A stretch of DNA of 64,000 nt from JASTVH01 sp042862465 (GCA_042862465.1 JASTVH010000005.1:248001-312000); one strand, 5' to 3'. Numbered from the stretch's first letter, positions 17,051-26,356 are shown. The notes: generated by a model not told the origin, from the sequence alone. A program made the numbers and translations.

Positions 17051-18802
17051 ATGCCTTCTGATACGCTCAAAGAGTCCTCCGACTGGCAAATCTACAAACG
17101 CCTGCTCAGCTACATCAAGCCCTTCTGGGTAGCCTTTGCTTTGGCTATTGTGGGCAACGCCATTTATGCGGGTGCGTCCACCGGCATGGCTGCGGCCATG
17201 GAATACGTGATCAAGGTGATCGAGGCACCCACCGGATCCAATCGCCTGTTGTTGCCGTTATTGATTGTGGGGCTGTTTGCGCTGCGTGGCCTCGGCAACT
17301 TCCTGGGCAACTACAACATGCAGTATGTCGGTCGCAACGTGGTCAACCGTATGCGTATACAGGTGTTCGATCACATGCTGGAACTGCCATGCCGCTTTTT
17401 CGATGAGCGCACCACCGGACACCTGGTCTCCCGCATCACCTACAACGTCGAGCAGGTGGCTGCTGCAACCACCAACGCCATCACGGTGCTGTTTCGTGAG
17501 GGACTGACGGTCGTAGGCCTGCTTGCCTACATGCTCTACCTCAACTGGAAGCTCACCCTGATCGTGCTGGCGCTCGGCCCCCTGATCGGCTTTATCGTCC
17601 GCTATGTCAGCAAGCGATTCCAACGCCTCAGCCGCCGTATCCAGGCGTCCATGGGGGATGTGACCCATGTGGCGTCCGAAGCCATCAACGGCTACCGGGT
17701 GGTGCGTACCTTTGGGGGTGGCGAGTACGAGGCGCGTCGCTTCGAGGGGGTCAGCCGCAACAACCTCAAGCAAAGCCTGAAGATGGCCTTTACCCAAGCT
17801 GCCAGCACACCGGTGATTCAGATTCTGGTGGCGCTGGCGATCGGGTTGCTGGTGTGGATCGCCCTGTCACCGGAAGTGCAGGGCGGTATGACCACCGGTG
17901 AATTCGTCGCCTTCATCACCGCCGCAACCACGATGGCCAAGCCCACCCGGCAGCTGACGTCCGTGCAGGCCCAGATCCAGAAGGGGATTGCCGCCTCCCA
18001 TGACATCTTTGCCAATCTCGACGCACCGGCCGAGGATGATCTGGGTACCTACGCCCCGGAGCGGGTGGATGGCCGTATCACCTTCGACCACGTGCACTTC
18101 CGCTACAAGGATCAGCTCGACGACGTTCTCGACGACATCAACATTACCATCAACGAGGGGGAGACCGTGGCGCTGGTGGGCCGGTCGGGCAGTGGCAAAT
18201 CCACCCTGGTCAATCTGTTGCCCCGGTTCTACGAGCTCACCGGGGGGACGATCCTGATCGATGACGTTCCGGTTCGCGAATACCGTCTGGAAGCGTTGCG
18301 TCGCCAGATTGCGCTGGTGAACCAGAACGTGGTCCTCTTCAACGACACCGTTGCCAACAACATTGCCTACGGCCGACTCCGCGGGGCGCCGCGCGAAGCG
18401 ATCATCGAAGCCGCGCGCAAGGCCCATGCCCTGGAGTTCATCGAGCGCTTGCCGGAAGGTCTGGACACGCAGATCGGTGACAACGGCATTTCGCTCTCCG
18501 GTGGCCAGCGTCAGCGCCTGGCGATTGCGCGGGCCTTGCTCAAGGACGCCCCGGTGCTCATTCTGGATGAAGCGACCTCCGCACTGGATTCCGAATCGGA
18601 ACGTTATATTCAGGAGGCCATGGAGGTGGTCATGCAGGGCAGGACGACGCTCGTCATTGCCCACCGCCTGTCCACCATTGAATCCGCCGATCGTATCCTG
18701 GTCATGGATAGCGGCCGTATCGTGGAACAAGGCAACCACGAGGAGCTGATTGCAAAGGACGGGGCCTACGCCCAACTGCACCGGATGCAATTCAGCGAAT
18801 GA
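17051..18802 (+). CDS. msbA: Lipid A export ABC transporter MsbA
   Basis: A 583-residue half-transporter that flips core-lipid A across the inner membrane. The six-helix TM domain spans about 20-330. The nucleotide domain has Walker A LVGRSGSGKSTLVN, signature ISLSGGQRQRLAIARAL and Walker B PVLILDEATSALD. The LVNQNVVLFNDTVANNIAYG Q-loop stretch is MsbA-like. The start is at MPSDT, with AGGT upstream; an ATG 11 codons earlier is less likely. It is one base away from lpxK, which supports the lipid A role. Confidence 0.95.
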   Translation: MPSDTLKESSDWQIYKRLLSYIKPFWVAFALAIVGNAIYAGASTGMAAAMEYVIKVIEAPTGSNRLLLPLLIVGLFALRGLGNFLGNYNMQYVGRNVVNRMRIQVFDHMLELPCRFFDERTTGHLVSRITYNVEQVAAATTNAITVLFREGLTVVGLLAYMLYLNWKLTLIVLALGPLIGFIVRYVSKRFQRLSRRIQASMGDVTHVASEAINGYRVVRTFGGGEYEARRFEGVSRNNLKQSLKMAFTQAASTPVIQILVALAIGLLVWIALSPEVQGGMTTGEFVAFITAATTMAKPTRQLTSVQAQIQKGIAASHDIFANLDAPAEDDLGTYAPERVDGRITFDHVHFRYKDQLDDVLDDINITINEGETVALVGRSGSGKSTLVNLLPRFYELTGGTILIDDVPVREYRLEALRRQIALVNQNVVLFNDTVANNIAYGRLRGAPREAIIEAARKAHALEFIERLPEGLDTQIGDNGISLSGGQRQRLAIARALLKDAPVLILDEATSALDSESERYIQEAMEVVMQGRTTLVIAHRLSTIESADRILVMDSGRIVEQGNHEELIAKDGAYAQLHRMQFSE

Positions 18803-18803
18803 T

Positions 18804-19805
18804 ATGCGTGAGTGGATAGAGCGTGTCTGGTACCAAAGGAAAACGGCGCCCCTTTACCTGAAGCCGCTGGCATGGCTTTTCGGCCTGATCGTCTTCACCC
18901 GGCGCCAGATCTACCGGCATGGGGGTAAAGGGTACCGCGCGCCCGTTCCGGTGATCGTGATTGGCAACATCACCGTTGGCGGTACTGGAAAATCTCCCCT
19001 GACAGCCTGGCTGGCCGGACATCTCAAGACCCTCGGCTGGAAACCCTTGATCGTGAGCCGTGGATACGGCGGTGAAGCACCGCAATATCCGGTGCTGGTG
19101 GACGATACCACGCCAGCCAACGAAGCCGGTGACGAACCCCTGATGCTGTGGGAGCAAACCGGCCTCCCGGTGATTGTGGATCCGGATCGTCCCCGGGGTG
19201 TTCGCTGGGCGTTGGAGAAAGAGCTCGGTAACATCGTGATCTGCGATGACGGTTTGCAGCACTATGCCCTCGAGCGGGACTTTGAAATCGTTGTGTTCGA
19301 CGGGGCAAGGGCCTTGGGCAATGGCTCCCTGTTACCGGCCGGCCCTCTGCGGGAACCGATAGCGAGACTGCAGCAGGCCAATGTGCTGGTGGTGACCGGA
19401 CACCCGGATTGGGAGCGTTTTCCCGATGGCTTGCGTCATTCCCGGGTATTGCATGCCGTGACGCTGGTTCCCACCGGATTTCGGGCACTGGTGGGGGACG
19501 AAAAGCGGCCCAAGGAGGCGTTTGCCGGTAAACCGGTGCACGCCGTGGCCGGGATCGGTCACCCGGAACGATTCTTTGAAACCCTGCGTGAACTGGGCTG
19601 TGAGGTGATCGAGCATCCATTTGCGGATCATCACACATTCAAACCCGCGGACCTGGCCTGGCCGGATCATCCGGTCGTCATGACGGCCAAGGATGCGGTT
19701 AAATGCCGGCAACTGGCGCAGGAAAATACCTGGATCCTGGAAGTGGAAGCCCACCCGGATCCCGGCGTGGAAACCGCGCTCGATAACTGGCTGCGTAAAC
19801 GCTAG
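18804..19805 (+). CDS. lpxK: Tetraacyldisaccharide 4'-kinase
   Basis: A 333-residue membrane-associated kinase that adds the 4'-phosphate of lipid A. The P-loop is GNITVGGTGKSPLTAWLA, with DDGLQH and the LxPAGPLREP signature following. An N-terminal amphipathic/TM segment (about 18-35) anchors it to the inner membrane. The ATG at 18804 lies right after the msbA stop; the in-frame extension upstream is msbA sequence. Length is normal. Confidence 0.96.
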   Translation: MREWIERVWYQRKTAPLYLKPLAWLFGLIVFTRRQIYRHGGKGYRAPVPVIVIGNITVGGTGKSPLTAWLAGHLKTLGWKPLIVSRGYGGEAPQYPVLVDDTTPANEAGDEPLMLWEQTGLPVIVDPDRPRGVRWALEKELGNIVICDDGLQHYALERDFEIVVFDGARALGNGSLLPAGPLREPIARLQQANVLVVTGHPDWERFPDGLRHSRVLHAVTLVPTGFRALVGDEKRPKEAFAGKPVHAVAGIGHPERFFETLRELGCEVIEHPFADHHTFKPADLAWPDHPVVMTAKDAVKCRQLAQENTWILEVEAHPDPGVETALDNWLRKR

Positions 19806-19850
19806 TGTAGTGCGTCACCCTAATGGGCACTGACTGGATAGGAGTGGACA

Positions 19851-20039
19851 ATGGACAAGAAATTACTGGCACTGCTGGCGTGCCCGGTCTGCAAGGGCGA
19901 ACTCAAGTATGAGCCCGAAAAAAACGAACTGGTATGCTTCGCCGATGGCATGGCCTTCCCGGTGCGCGAGGGCATCCCCGTCATGCTGGCCTCCGAAGCG
20001 CGCACACTGACCACCGACGAACGCCTGCACAAGGCTTGA
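19851..20039 (+). CDS. Trm112/YcaR-like small protein
   Basis: A 62-residue protein of the Trm112/UPF0434 family, with MDKKLLALLACPVCKGELKY at the start and MAFPVREGIPVML near the end. Only one CxxC pair is present. Its function is not settled; the gene sits between lpxK and kdsB in many gammaproteobacteria, as here. A strong AGGAG ribosome site precedes the ATG. Confidence 0.93.
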   Translation: MDKKLLALLACPVCKGELKYEPEKNELVCFADGMAFPVREGIPVMLASEARTLTTDERLHKA

Positions 20040-20051
20040 GGGGAGCAGTTC

Positions 20052-20822
20052 ATGGCATTCACGGTCATTATCCCCGCACGCTACGCCTCCACACGCCTGC
20101 CCGGCAAGCCGCTGCTGGAGATCGCCGGCAAGCCGATGATCCAGCACGTCTTTGAGCGGGCCAGTGAAAGCGATGCCGGAGAGGTTGTTGTGGCGACGGA
20201 TAACCAGTCAATCATGGATACCGTCGAGAGTTTCGGTGCTCGCGCCCTGATGACCCGTGAAGACCACGCCTCCGGCACCGACCGGCTGGAAGAGGTCGTC
20301 ACGCAGCTGGGTATGCCGCACGACGCCATCGTGGTCAACGTCCAGGGTGATGAACCGCTGATTCCCCCGGCATTGATCAACCAGGTCGCCCGTAACCTGG
20401 AAGCCCATCCGGAAGCCAGCATTGCCACGCTTTGCGATACCATTTCCGATATCGAGGCGGTCTTCAATCCCAACGTCGTCAAGGTGGTTTTCGATCAGAA
20501 GGGCATGGCCCACTACTTCAGCCGTGCGCCCATTCCCTGGGCTCGCGATGCCTTTGCGGATGGACAGCCCCAGGCTTTGCCGGAAGGGACTGCGTATTAT
20601 CGTCATATCGGCATCTACGCCTATCGCGTCGGGTTCCTGAAGGAATACGTCACCTGGTCAGCCTCCCCCCTGGAATCGGCCGAATCCCTGGAACAGCTGC
20701 GTGCGCTCTGGAAGGGGCATGCCATCCACGTCGACATCACCCGGGAAACGCCGCCGGCCGGTGTTGATACCCAGGCGGATCTGGAGCGGGTGCGCGCCCA
20801 TCTGGAGGCGAGTCATGGCTGA
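20052..20822 (+). CDS. kdsB: 3-deoxy-manno-octulosonate cytidylyltransferase
   Basis: A 256-residue enzyme that makes CMP-Kdo for lipopolysaccharide inner core. The nucleotidyltransferase start VIIPARYASTRLPGKPLLEI, ATDNQSI, and NVQGDEPLIPP motifs are clear, with FSRAPIPWARDAF and YRHIGIYAYRVGFL further on. Length fits the family. It overlaps the phosphatase gene by eight bases. Confidence 0.98.
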   Translation: MAFTVIIPARYASTRLPGKPLLEIAGKPMIQHVFERASESDAGEVVVATDNQSIMDTVESFGARALMTREDHASGTDRLEEVVTQLGMPHDAIVVNVQGDEPLIPPALINQVARNLEAHPEASIATLCDTISDIEAVFNPNVVKVVFDQKGMAHYFSRAPIPWARDAFADGQPQALPEGTAYYRHIGIYAYRVGFLKEYVTWSASPLESAESLEQLRALWKGHAIHVDITRETPPAGVDTQADLERVRAHLEASHG

Positions 20823-21297
20823 GCCTGTGCGGATTCTGTTTGTCTGTCTCGGCAACATCTGTCGCTCGCCCACGGCCCATGGCATTTTTCAGCACTATGT
20901 GAATGAAGCGGGGCTGGCTGACCGGATCGACATTGATTCCGCCGGCACGGGCGGCTGGCACGTGGGGGCCGCTCCAGATAAGCGTGCGCAGGAAGCAGCG
21001 CGTCAGCGGGGTTACGACCTCTCATCGTTGCGGGCGCGCCAAGCCGTACCCGATGATTTTGAGCGCTTCGACTATGTCCTGGCGATGGATCACCAGAACC
21101 TGCGCGATCTGAAGGCGATCCAGCCGGCGAACGCCGATGCCGAGTTGGGGCTGTTCCTGGCCTACGGCAAGCGCTTCACTGAACAGGAAGTGCCAGATCC
21201 GTACTACGGTGGTCAGCGCGGATTCGAGCATGTTCTGGATCTGGTCGAGGATGCCTGCGAAGGCCTGCTTGAGGCGGTTAAGGAGCGGCATCTTTGA
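20815..21297 (+). CDS. Low-molecular-weight protein tyrosine phosphatase
   Basis: A 160-residue phosphatase. The catalytic P-loop CLGNICRSP lies at residues 12-20 and the general acid Asp in VPDPYYGG at about 128. It starts inside the 3' end of kdsB and ends in a four-base overlap with murB. This kdsB-ptp-murB order is conserved in pseudomonads; the substrate is unknown. It is distinct from the Wzb-like phosphatase in the polysaccharide locus. Confidence 0.95.
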   Translation: MAEPVRILFVCLGNICRSPTAHGIFQHYVNEAGLADRIDIDSAGTGGWHVGAAPDKRAQEAARQRGYDLSSLRARQAVPDDFERFDYVLAMDHQNLRDLKAIQPANADAELGLFLAYGKRFTEQEVPDPYYGGQRGFEHVLDLVEDACEGLLEAVKERHL

Positions 21298-22316
21298 GTC
21301 TGCCGAATGGGGTCCAGGAAGCCGTCGACCTGCAGCGATTCAATACGCTGGCGGTGCCCGCTACGGCGAAATATTTTGCCACCCTGGATGACGAAAAAGC
21401 CATTCCCGCGCTATGGCAATGGGCGCGTGACGAGCAGCTGCCCATACTCGTCCTGGGTGGGGGGAGTAACCTGGTCATGCGCGGTGATTTTGAGGGGTTG
21501 GTGTTACATAACCAGATCCGCGGGCGCGTTTGGCAACCCCTGGATCACCATGAGGCCATCCTGGCGCTGGGCAGTGGTGAAAATTGGCACGAATCGGTGC
21601 TTTATGCCGCCCGATCCGGGTACCGGGGTATCGAAAACCTTGCCTTGATCCCAGGCAGTGTGGGGGCTGCGCCGGTCCAGAATATCGGGGCTTACGGTGT
21701 CGAACTGAGCGAAACGCTGGTGGACCTGGACGCCTTCGATATGCAAACCGGGCAGTGGTGTCGTTTCAGCAACAGCGAGTGCGAGTTTGCTTACCGTCAA
21801 AGCCGTTTCAAGGCAGAATCGGCTCGCTACCTCATTACGAAGGTCCGTCTCAAGCTGGGTCGAGATACGGCATTTAATATCAAATACAAAGACCTGGCGG
21901 ACTATCTTAAAGAAGTGGCTGAACAATCGCTTCGGCCCATGGCGGTGGTTGAAGCGGTGATGGCCATTCGCCGCAGCAAACTGCCGGACCCGGCGACGCT
22001 GCCCAACGTCGGCAGTTTCTTCCAGAACCCGGTGGTCGACGAGGCGCATTACGGTAGGCTCAAAGACCAGTTCCCGGACCTGGTCTCCTATCCGGTAGCG
22101 GACGGCTACAAGCTTGCAGCCGGCTGGATGATTGATCATTGCGGCTGGAAAGGCTATCGCAACGGGCGCGTCGGCGTTCACAGCAAGCAGGCCCTGGTGC
22201 TCGTCAATACCGGCGGCACAGGCCAGGACATCCTCGATCTGGCCGCGACCATCGCTGAAGACGTCAGGAAGACCTTCGGCGTCGATCTGGCCATAGAACC
22301 CCGAATTGTTCCCTAG
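21294..22316 (+). CDS. murB: UDP-N-acetylenolpyruvoylglucosamine reductase
   Basis: A 340-residue FAD enzyme that completes UDP-MurNAc synthesis. FAD-binding stretches are LVLGGGSNLVMR and GSVGAAPVQNIGAYGVEL; the catalytic region has PNVGSFFQNPVV, and AGWMIDHCGWKGYR is typical of type I MurB. The start is a TTG overlapping the phosphatase stop (TTGA), unusual but the only good option in frame. Confidence 0.96.
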   Translation: MSLPNGVQEAVDLQRFNTLAVPATAKYFATLDDEKAIPALWQWARDEQLPILVLGGGSNLVMRGDFEGLVLHNQIRGRVWQPLDHHEAILALGSGENWHESVLYAARSGYRGIENLALIPGSVGAAPVQNIGAYGVELSETLVDLDAFDMQTGQWCRFSNSECEFAYRQSRFKAESARYLITKVRLKLGRDTAFNIKYKDLADYLKEVAEQSLRPMAVVEAVMAIRRSKLPDPATLPNVGSFFQNPVVDEAHYGRLKDQFPDLVSYPVADGYKLAAGWMIDHCGWKGYRNGRVGVHSKQALVLVNTGGTGQDILDLAATIAEDVRKTFGVDLAIEPRIVP

Positions 22317-22416
22317 AAACGCCTCATTGCACCTCCAGCACCCAAACCCCGTTTACACCAGGCCCATAACACTTGATCCTGTACTCATTCGATCATCGAA
22401 AGACAGGGAGGGCATC

Positions 22417-23901
22417 ATGAGCAGCAATGTGGACCTGAACGAGCGCCCCGACTACGACGACGTTCTGCAACAGATCGCTGATTACGTCCTCACCTACAAG
22501 GTCGACAGCCAGGAAGCCTGGAATACCGCCCGTAACTGCCTCATGGACACCTTGGGCTGCGGTCTGCTGGCCCTGCGCTTCCCGGAATGCACCAAGCATC
22601 TGGGGCCGCTGGTCGAGGGAACGGTGGTGCCGAACGGTGCAAGGGTGCCGGGCACGCCGTTCCGGCTCGATCCGGTGAAGGCTGCCTGGGATATCGGCTG
22701 CATCGTGCGTTGGCTGGACTACAACGATACCTGGCTGGCGGCGGAGTGGGGGCACCCTTCGGACAACCTCGGTGCGATTCTCGCCGTGGCGGATTATCTC
22801 TCACAGAAACGGGTGGTCAGCGGCCAACAGCCATTGCGGATGCGTCAGGTGCTGGAAGCCATGATCATGGCCCACGAGATCCAGGGGATCTTCGCTCTGG
22901 AGAACAGTTTCAATCGTGTGGGGCTGGACCATGTGGTGCTGGTCAAAGTGGCGTCAACGGCCGTGGCCGCCAAGCTGATGGGAGCAAACCGTGAGCAGAT
23001 GCTGTCTGCCTTGTCCCATGCCTGGGTGGATGGTCAGGCACTGCGCACCTATCGACATGCCCCCAATGCGGGTTCCCGCAAATCATGGGCCGCCGGTGAC
23101 GCCTCCTCACGGGGCGTGCGCCTGGCCGATATTGCGTTGCGGGGGGAAATGGGGATTCCTGGCGTGCTCACCGCGCCCCAGTGGGGGTTCTACGATGTCC
23201 TCTTCAGCAAGACCAATAAGGACCAGGCCCTCAAGCCTGAAGCGCAAAGGGGCTTTTCCTTCTCCCGGGGGTTTGGCAGCTATGTGATGGAAAACATTCT
23301 GTTCAAGATTTCCTTTCCGGCGGAGTTCCATGCTCAAACTGCAGCGGAAGCCGCTGTCTCGCTTCATCCTCAGGTCAGGGATCGGCTTGAGGAGATCGAT
23401 CGTATCGTACTCACGACCCATGAATCCGCCATCCGCATCATTTCCAAGGAGGGCGCGTTGGCCAATGCCGCGGACAGGGACCATTGTCTTCAGTACATGA
23501 CGGCGGTGCCATTGATATTCGGCAATCTGACAGCCGAACATTATGAAGACGAATTCCATCGGCAGAACCCGATGATCGATGAGATCAGGAGCAAGATGGA
23601 AGTGGTTGAGAGTGAGCGCTATACCCGCGAATACCTTGAACCCGAGAAGCGATCCATCGCCAATGCCATTCAGGTATTCTTCAAAGACGGATCAAAAACG
23701 GATGAGGTGGCTGTGGAATATCCCATCGGACATCGTCGGCGTCGTGAAGAGGGCATTCCGCTGCTTGAGGATAAATTCCGCCGGAATCTCGCAACACGAT
23801 TCCCGGTCGCTCGGGTAGAGACCATCATGGATTTGTGTGGCAATCAGGAAGAGTTGGAACAGCGGGCCGTTCACGAATTCATGGATCTGTTCATCATTTG
23901 A
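22417..23901 (+). CDS. prpD: 2-methylcitrate dehydratase PrpD (MmgE/PrpD family)
   Basis: A 494-residue dehydratase of the methylcitrate cycle for propionate. The MmgE/PrpD N-domain carries AWNTARNCLMDTLGCGLLA and DNLGAILAVADYL. The centre carries NAGSRKSWAAGDASSRGVRLA, and the C-domain PIGHRRRREEGIPLL. The start at MSSNVD follows an AGGGAGG ribosome site; the frame extends 37 codons upstream without support. No prpB, prpC or acnD is adjacent, so its pathway role is inferred from similarity alone. A strong terminator follows. Confidence 0.9.
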   Translation: MSSNVDLNERPDYDDVLQQIADYVLTYKVDSQEAWNTARNCLMDTLGCGLLALRFPECTKHLGPLVEGTVVPNGARVPGTPFRLDPVKAAWDIGCIVRWLDYNDTWLAAEWGHPSDNLGAILAVADYLSQKRVVSGQQPLRMRQVLEAMIMAHEIQGIFALENSFNRVGLDHVVLVKVASTAVAAKLMGANREQMLSALSHAWVDGQALRTYRHAPNAGSRKSWAAGDASSRGVRLADIALRGEMGIPGVLTAPQWGFYDVLFSKTNKDQALKPEAQRGFSFSRGFGSYVMENILFKISFPAEFHAQTAAEAAVSLHPQVRDRLEEIDRIVLTTHESAIRIISKEGALANAADRDHCLQYMTAVPLIFGNLTAEHYEDEFHRQNPMIDEIRSKMEVVESERYTREYLEPEKRSIANAIQVFFKDGSKTDEVAVEYPIGHRRRREEGIPLLEDKFRRNLATRFPVARVETIMDLCGNQEELEQRAVHEFMDLFII

Positions 23902-23916
23902 ATAGGGTGCTGAGAT

Positions 23917-23945
23917 AAAAAAAGCCCGCCAATGGCGGGCTTTTT
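23917..23945. terminator. Bidirectional intrinsic terminator after prpD
   Basis: Stem GCCCGCC (23924-23930) and GGCGGGC (23934-23940) with loop AAT, seven A on the left and five T on the right. It can end prpD and the convergent PEP-CTERM gene. It also marks the boundary between the conserved region and the polysaccharide locus. Confidence 0.95.
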
Positions 23946-23962
23946 GCGTTACACGCTAGCTA

Positions 23963-24670
23963 TCAGCTTTTGCGGCGAGCGGTAAAGCCAACGCCGGCAA
24001 GGCCAAGACCCAGAAGGGCAATAGTACCAGGCTCCGGAACGCCAATGGTGACATCGTCAATACCAAAGCCGTCACTGGAATTGTTAGTGACGATTGTGAT
24101 GTCGCTCAGACCTGCATCGTCAAAAATAGAAACGTAAAAGACTTTGCCACTGCCAAGGGCGGAGCCAAAGATGTCATTGAAGTTAAAACCGACACCGTTG
24201 ATATCGAAGCGACCACCGGCATCATTAGGGTCGGTCATATAGAAACCGACAGAATCGTATCCGCCGATCGGTGAAAAAGTCATTTCCTGAGCGTCCATGC
24301 TGTCAAGCCAGTTGTCAGGAGATGTTGCAAAACGGCCGTTGAAAGGTGTGGTTGTTGAGTCCAGGATTGCGAGGCCTTTATCGCACTGGAAACCCAAATC
24401 ATCACAGGAACCGCCGCTTCCAGTCACATCGCTGGTGAAAGTTCCAACTGACGTAACAATGGACATACTCTGGTCGCCTGAACCTGTTGCTGCCGTAAAG
24501 CTCTCGAAGTCTTCCGTCAATTCAGGCCAAACACCAGCAAGAAATGAGGCCTCTGCTGCGGAAGCATTGGCCATTCCTTCTCCGCTCACGGAGATAATGG
24601 GTGCTGCCTGAGCTGACAGGACAGTCCCTGCAAGCAGCCCTGCCATGGTCATTTTTTTAAGTGTATTCAT
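23963..24670 (-). CDS. PEP-CTERM sorting-signal surface protein
   Basis: A 235-residue exported protein. It has a signal peptide (MNTLKKMTMAGLLAGTVLSA, cleavage near QAAP). The C-terminal sorting tag has VPEPG, then a TM stretch (TIALLGLGLAGVGFTA) and RRKS, the classic tripartite PEP-CTERM tag cut by exosortase. The mature region is rich in Gly, Ser and Asp, with two Cys near residue 90. The fold is unknown; it may be a beta-sandwich matrix protein. A sigma-54 type element lies 48 bases upstream. It lies next to the XrtA locus, whose exosortase presumably processes it. Confidence 0.92.
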   Translation of the reverse strand: MNTLKKMTMAGLLAGTVLSAQAAPIISVSGEGMANASAAEASFLAGVWPELTEDFESFTAATGSGDQSMSIVTSVGTFTSDVTGSGGSCDDLGFQCDKGLAILDSTTTPFNGRFATSPDNWLDSMDAQEMTFSPIGGYDSVGFYMTDPNDAGGRFDINGVGFNFNDIFGSALGSGKVFYVSIFDDAGLSDITIVTNNSSDGFGIDDVTIGVPEPGTIALLGLGLAGVGFTARRKS

Positions 24671-24717
24671 TTAGAAATGCTCCTTGCATCGGTTGTAGTA
24701 AAGCACATCCTCTTGTA

Positions 24718-24733
24718 AGCAAACTTTGTGCCC
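24718..24733 (-). promoter_or_regulatory. Sigma-54 (-24/-12) promoter of the PEP-CTERM gene
   Basis: Read on the minus strand: GGGCAC, five bases, TTGCT. The GG and GC dinucleotides are exactly 12 bases apart, and the match to the RpoN consensus TGGCAC-N5-TTGCW is close. A transcript would begin near 24708, leaving a leader of about 38 bases with AAGGAG before the ATG. In other bacteria PEP-CTERM genes are known to be controlled by PrsK/PrsR with RpoN; no prsK or prsR is in this window. Confidence 0.7.
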
Positions 24734-24788
24734 ATTAAAAATACGCAATAATATCAGTCGATTAAGTGGGATGTTCTTTTGGTGCTGT

Positions 24789-24816
24789 AAAAAAAACCGA
24801 CGTTGAGTACGGTTTT
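24789..24816 (-). terminator. Intrinsic terminator of the tviB-like gene
   Basis: On the minus strand the last base pairs of the stop codon begin a stem AAAACCG / CGGTTTT with a ten-base loop, followed by further T residues (eight T in total at 24789-24796). It closes the tviB-like transcript and isolates the PEP-CTERM gene, which has its own promoter. Confidence 0.8.
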
Positions 24817-26092
24817 ACAGCCTTGCGTCGACGCTGTCCTTGGGGAGAGCTGCTTTCACGTCAAACAGAATATGGCTGCTTTTTCCCAATTTCCTCAGGG
24901 CCTGGGGCCCGGCTTCAAGAAACTGCTTGTGGGCGACGGTGAGGATGACGGCGTCATATTTTCCTTCTTGCAACTCCGGAATGAGGCTAAGGCCATATTC
25001 ATCGCGTACTTCTTCAGGGTTGGCCCAGGGGTCAAAAACATCGACGGTGGCGTGGTAAGACTCAAACTCGCGAACCAAATCAATCACACGGGTGTTGCGA
25101 AAGTCCGGGCAGTTTTCTTTGAATGTCACGCCAAGAATCAAAACATTCGAGTCTACGACCTGAATGCGATTGCGTGTCATCAGCTTAATGACTCTCTCCG
25201 CAACATAGCCGCCCATCTGGTCGTTGATTCGCCGCCCGGACAGAATCATTTCTGGATGATAACCGACGGCTTGTGCTTTATAGGTGAGGTAATAGGGGTC
25301 TACGCCGATGCAATGGCCGCCAACCAGTCCGGGTCGGAACGGTAAAAAGTTCCACTTGGTGCCTGCTGCTTCAAGAACCTCAAGAGTGTCGATACCCAGC
25401 TTTTCGAAAATCAAAGCCAGTTCATTGATCAGCGCAATATTGACATCGCGTTGAGTGTTCTCGATGACCTTGGCGGCTTCTGCGACCTTGATGGAAGAGG
25501 CTTTGTGCGTGCCTGCGGCGATCACCGAGCGGTAAAGCGCATCAAGGTATTCCGCCACTTCTGCTGTTGAACCTGACGTCACTTTAACAATGGATGTGAC
25601 ACGGTGTTCCTTGTCGCCGGGATTGATACGCTCGGGACTGTATCCGGCAAAAAAGTCCTGGTTGAAGATCAGGCCCGATTCCTCCTCCAGGATGGGGCAG
25701 CAGACTTCTTCAGTGGCTCCGGGATACACGGTGGATTCATAGACCACCACATCGCCTTTCTTCAGCACCTTCCCCACCGTTCTGGAGGCGGCCTGAAGGG
25801 GACGCAGATCCGGCGTTTTGAAATCGTCCACTGGCGTAGGGACGGTGACTACATAGACATTGCAGTCCTTAATGCCCTCCAGATCGGCGCTGAAATCGAG
25901 CTTGTCCGCCTCAGCGAGTAGCTCCGGGTCCACTTCCAGGGTGTGGTCTTGGCCGGTCCTGAGCTCTTCGATGCGTTTGCGATCGATGTCGAAACCAATG
26001 GTGGGGTACTTCTTCCCAAACTCAACGGCCAGGGGCAGCCCCACGTAACCCAAGCCGATCAGTGCAACACGAGTTTCTTCAAGTGCGCGCAT
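24815..26092 (-). CDS. tviB: TviB-like UDP-N-acetylhexosamine 6-dehydrogenase
   Basis: A 425-residue nucleotide-sugar dehydrogenase of the UDP-GlcNAc/GalNAc family, supplying a uronic acid donor to the polysaccharide. The N-domain has VALIGLGYVGLPLAVEFGKK; the central part has ENTQRDVNIALINELALIF; the catalytic Cys is in RPGLVGGHCIGVDPYYL; the C-domain has VLILGVTFKENCPDFRNTR. The start at MRALEE has AAGGA seven bases upstream; the frame runs 45 codons further without a ribosome site. The TviB subtype is judged by eye; a UDP-mannose or UDP-glucose substrate is less likely. It is divergent from the main operon. Confidence 0.88.
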   Translation of the reverse strand: MRALEETRVALIGLGYVGLPLAVEFGKKYPTIGFDIDRKRIEELRTGQDHTLEVDPELLAEADKLDFSADLEGIKDCNVYVVTVPTPVDDFKTPDLRPLQAASRTVGKVLKKGDVVVYESTVYPGATEEVCCPILEEESGLIFNQDFFAGYSPERINPGDKEHRVTSIVKVTSGSTAEVAEYLDALYRSVIAAGTHKASSIKVAEAAKVIENTQRDVNIALINELALIFEKLGIDTLEVLEAAGTKWNFLPFRPGLVGGHCIGVDPYYLTYKAQAVGYHPEMILSGRRINDQMGGYVAERVIKLMTRNRIQVVDSNVLILGVTFKENCPDFRNTRVIDLVREFESYHATVDVFDPWANPEEVRDEYGLSLIPELQEGKYDAVILTVAHKQFLEAGPQALRKLGKSSHILFDVKAALPKDSVDARL

Positions 26093-26260
26093 AGTACGTC
26101 CTTCAAAAAGTGCGGAAAGCAGGGCGGGTATTCTGCCTGAATGTTGGAGTTTTGACGATAACCCGGGCATATTGGGAGAAAGTTGCGCTTGGCAAGTGTC
26201 AAGCCTGTCACGTTTCCCTTCTGGCAATGTGTAATGGCGTTAAATAAAAAACCCGTAAAA

Positions 26261-26288
26261 TTGAAATCCGGGGGATATGACGTACAAT
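26261..26288 (+). promoter_or_regulatory. Sigma-70 promoter of the polysaccharide operon
   Basis: TTGAAA (26261-26266) and TACAAT (26283-26288) with a 16-base spacer, each one mismatch from consensus. It would start transcription near 26295, leaving a leader of about 134 bases before the first gene. No ops/JUMPstart element was seen in the leader. Confidence 0.55.
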
Positions 26289-26332
26289 TGCCGTCGCATT
26301 AAGGAATGAGAAGATACCTGTCTATGGCGCTT

Positions 26333-26356
26333 TTTCCGGGAGATTGAAGCCGGAAA
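26333..26356 (+). promoter_or_regulatory. Hairpin in the leader of the polysaccharide operon
   Basis: TTTCCGG (26333-26339) pairs with CCGGAAA (26350-26356) across a ten-base loop, and the flanking GCGC and GCG can extend the stem with a bulge. No U-tract follows. It lies about 40 bases into the predicted leader and might be a processing or regulatory site. Confidence 0.35.
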
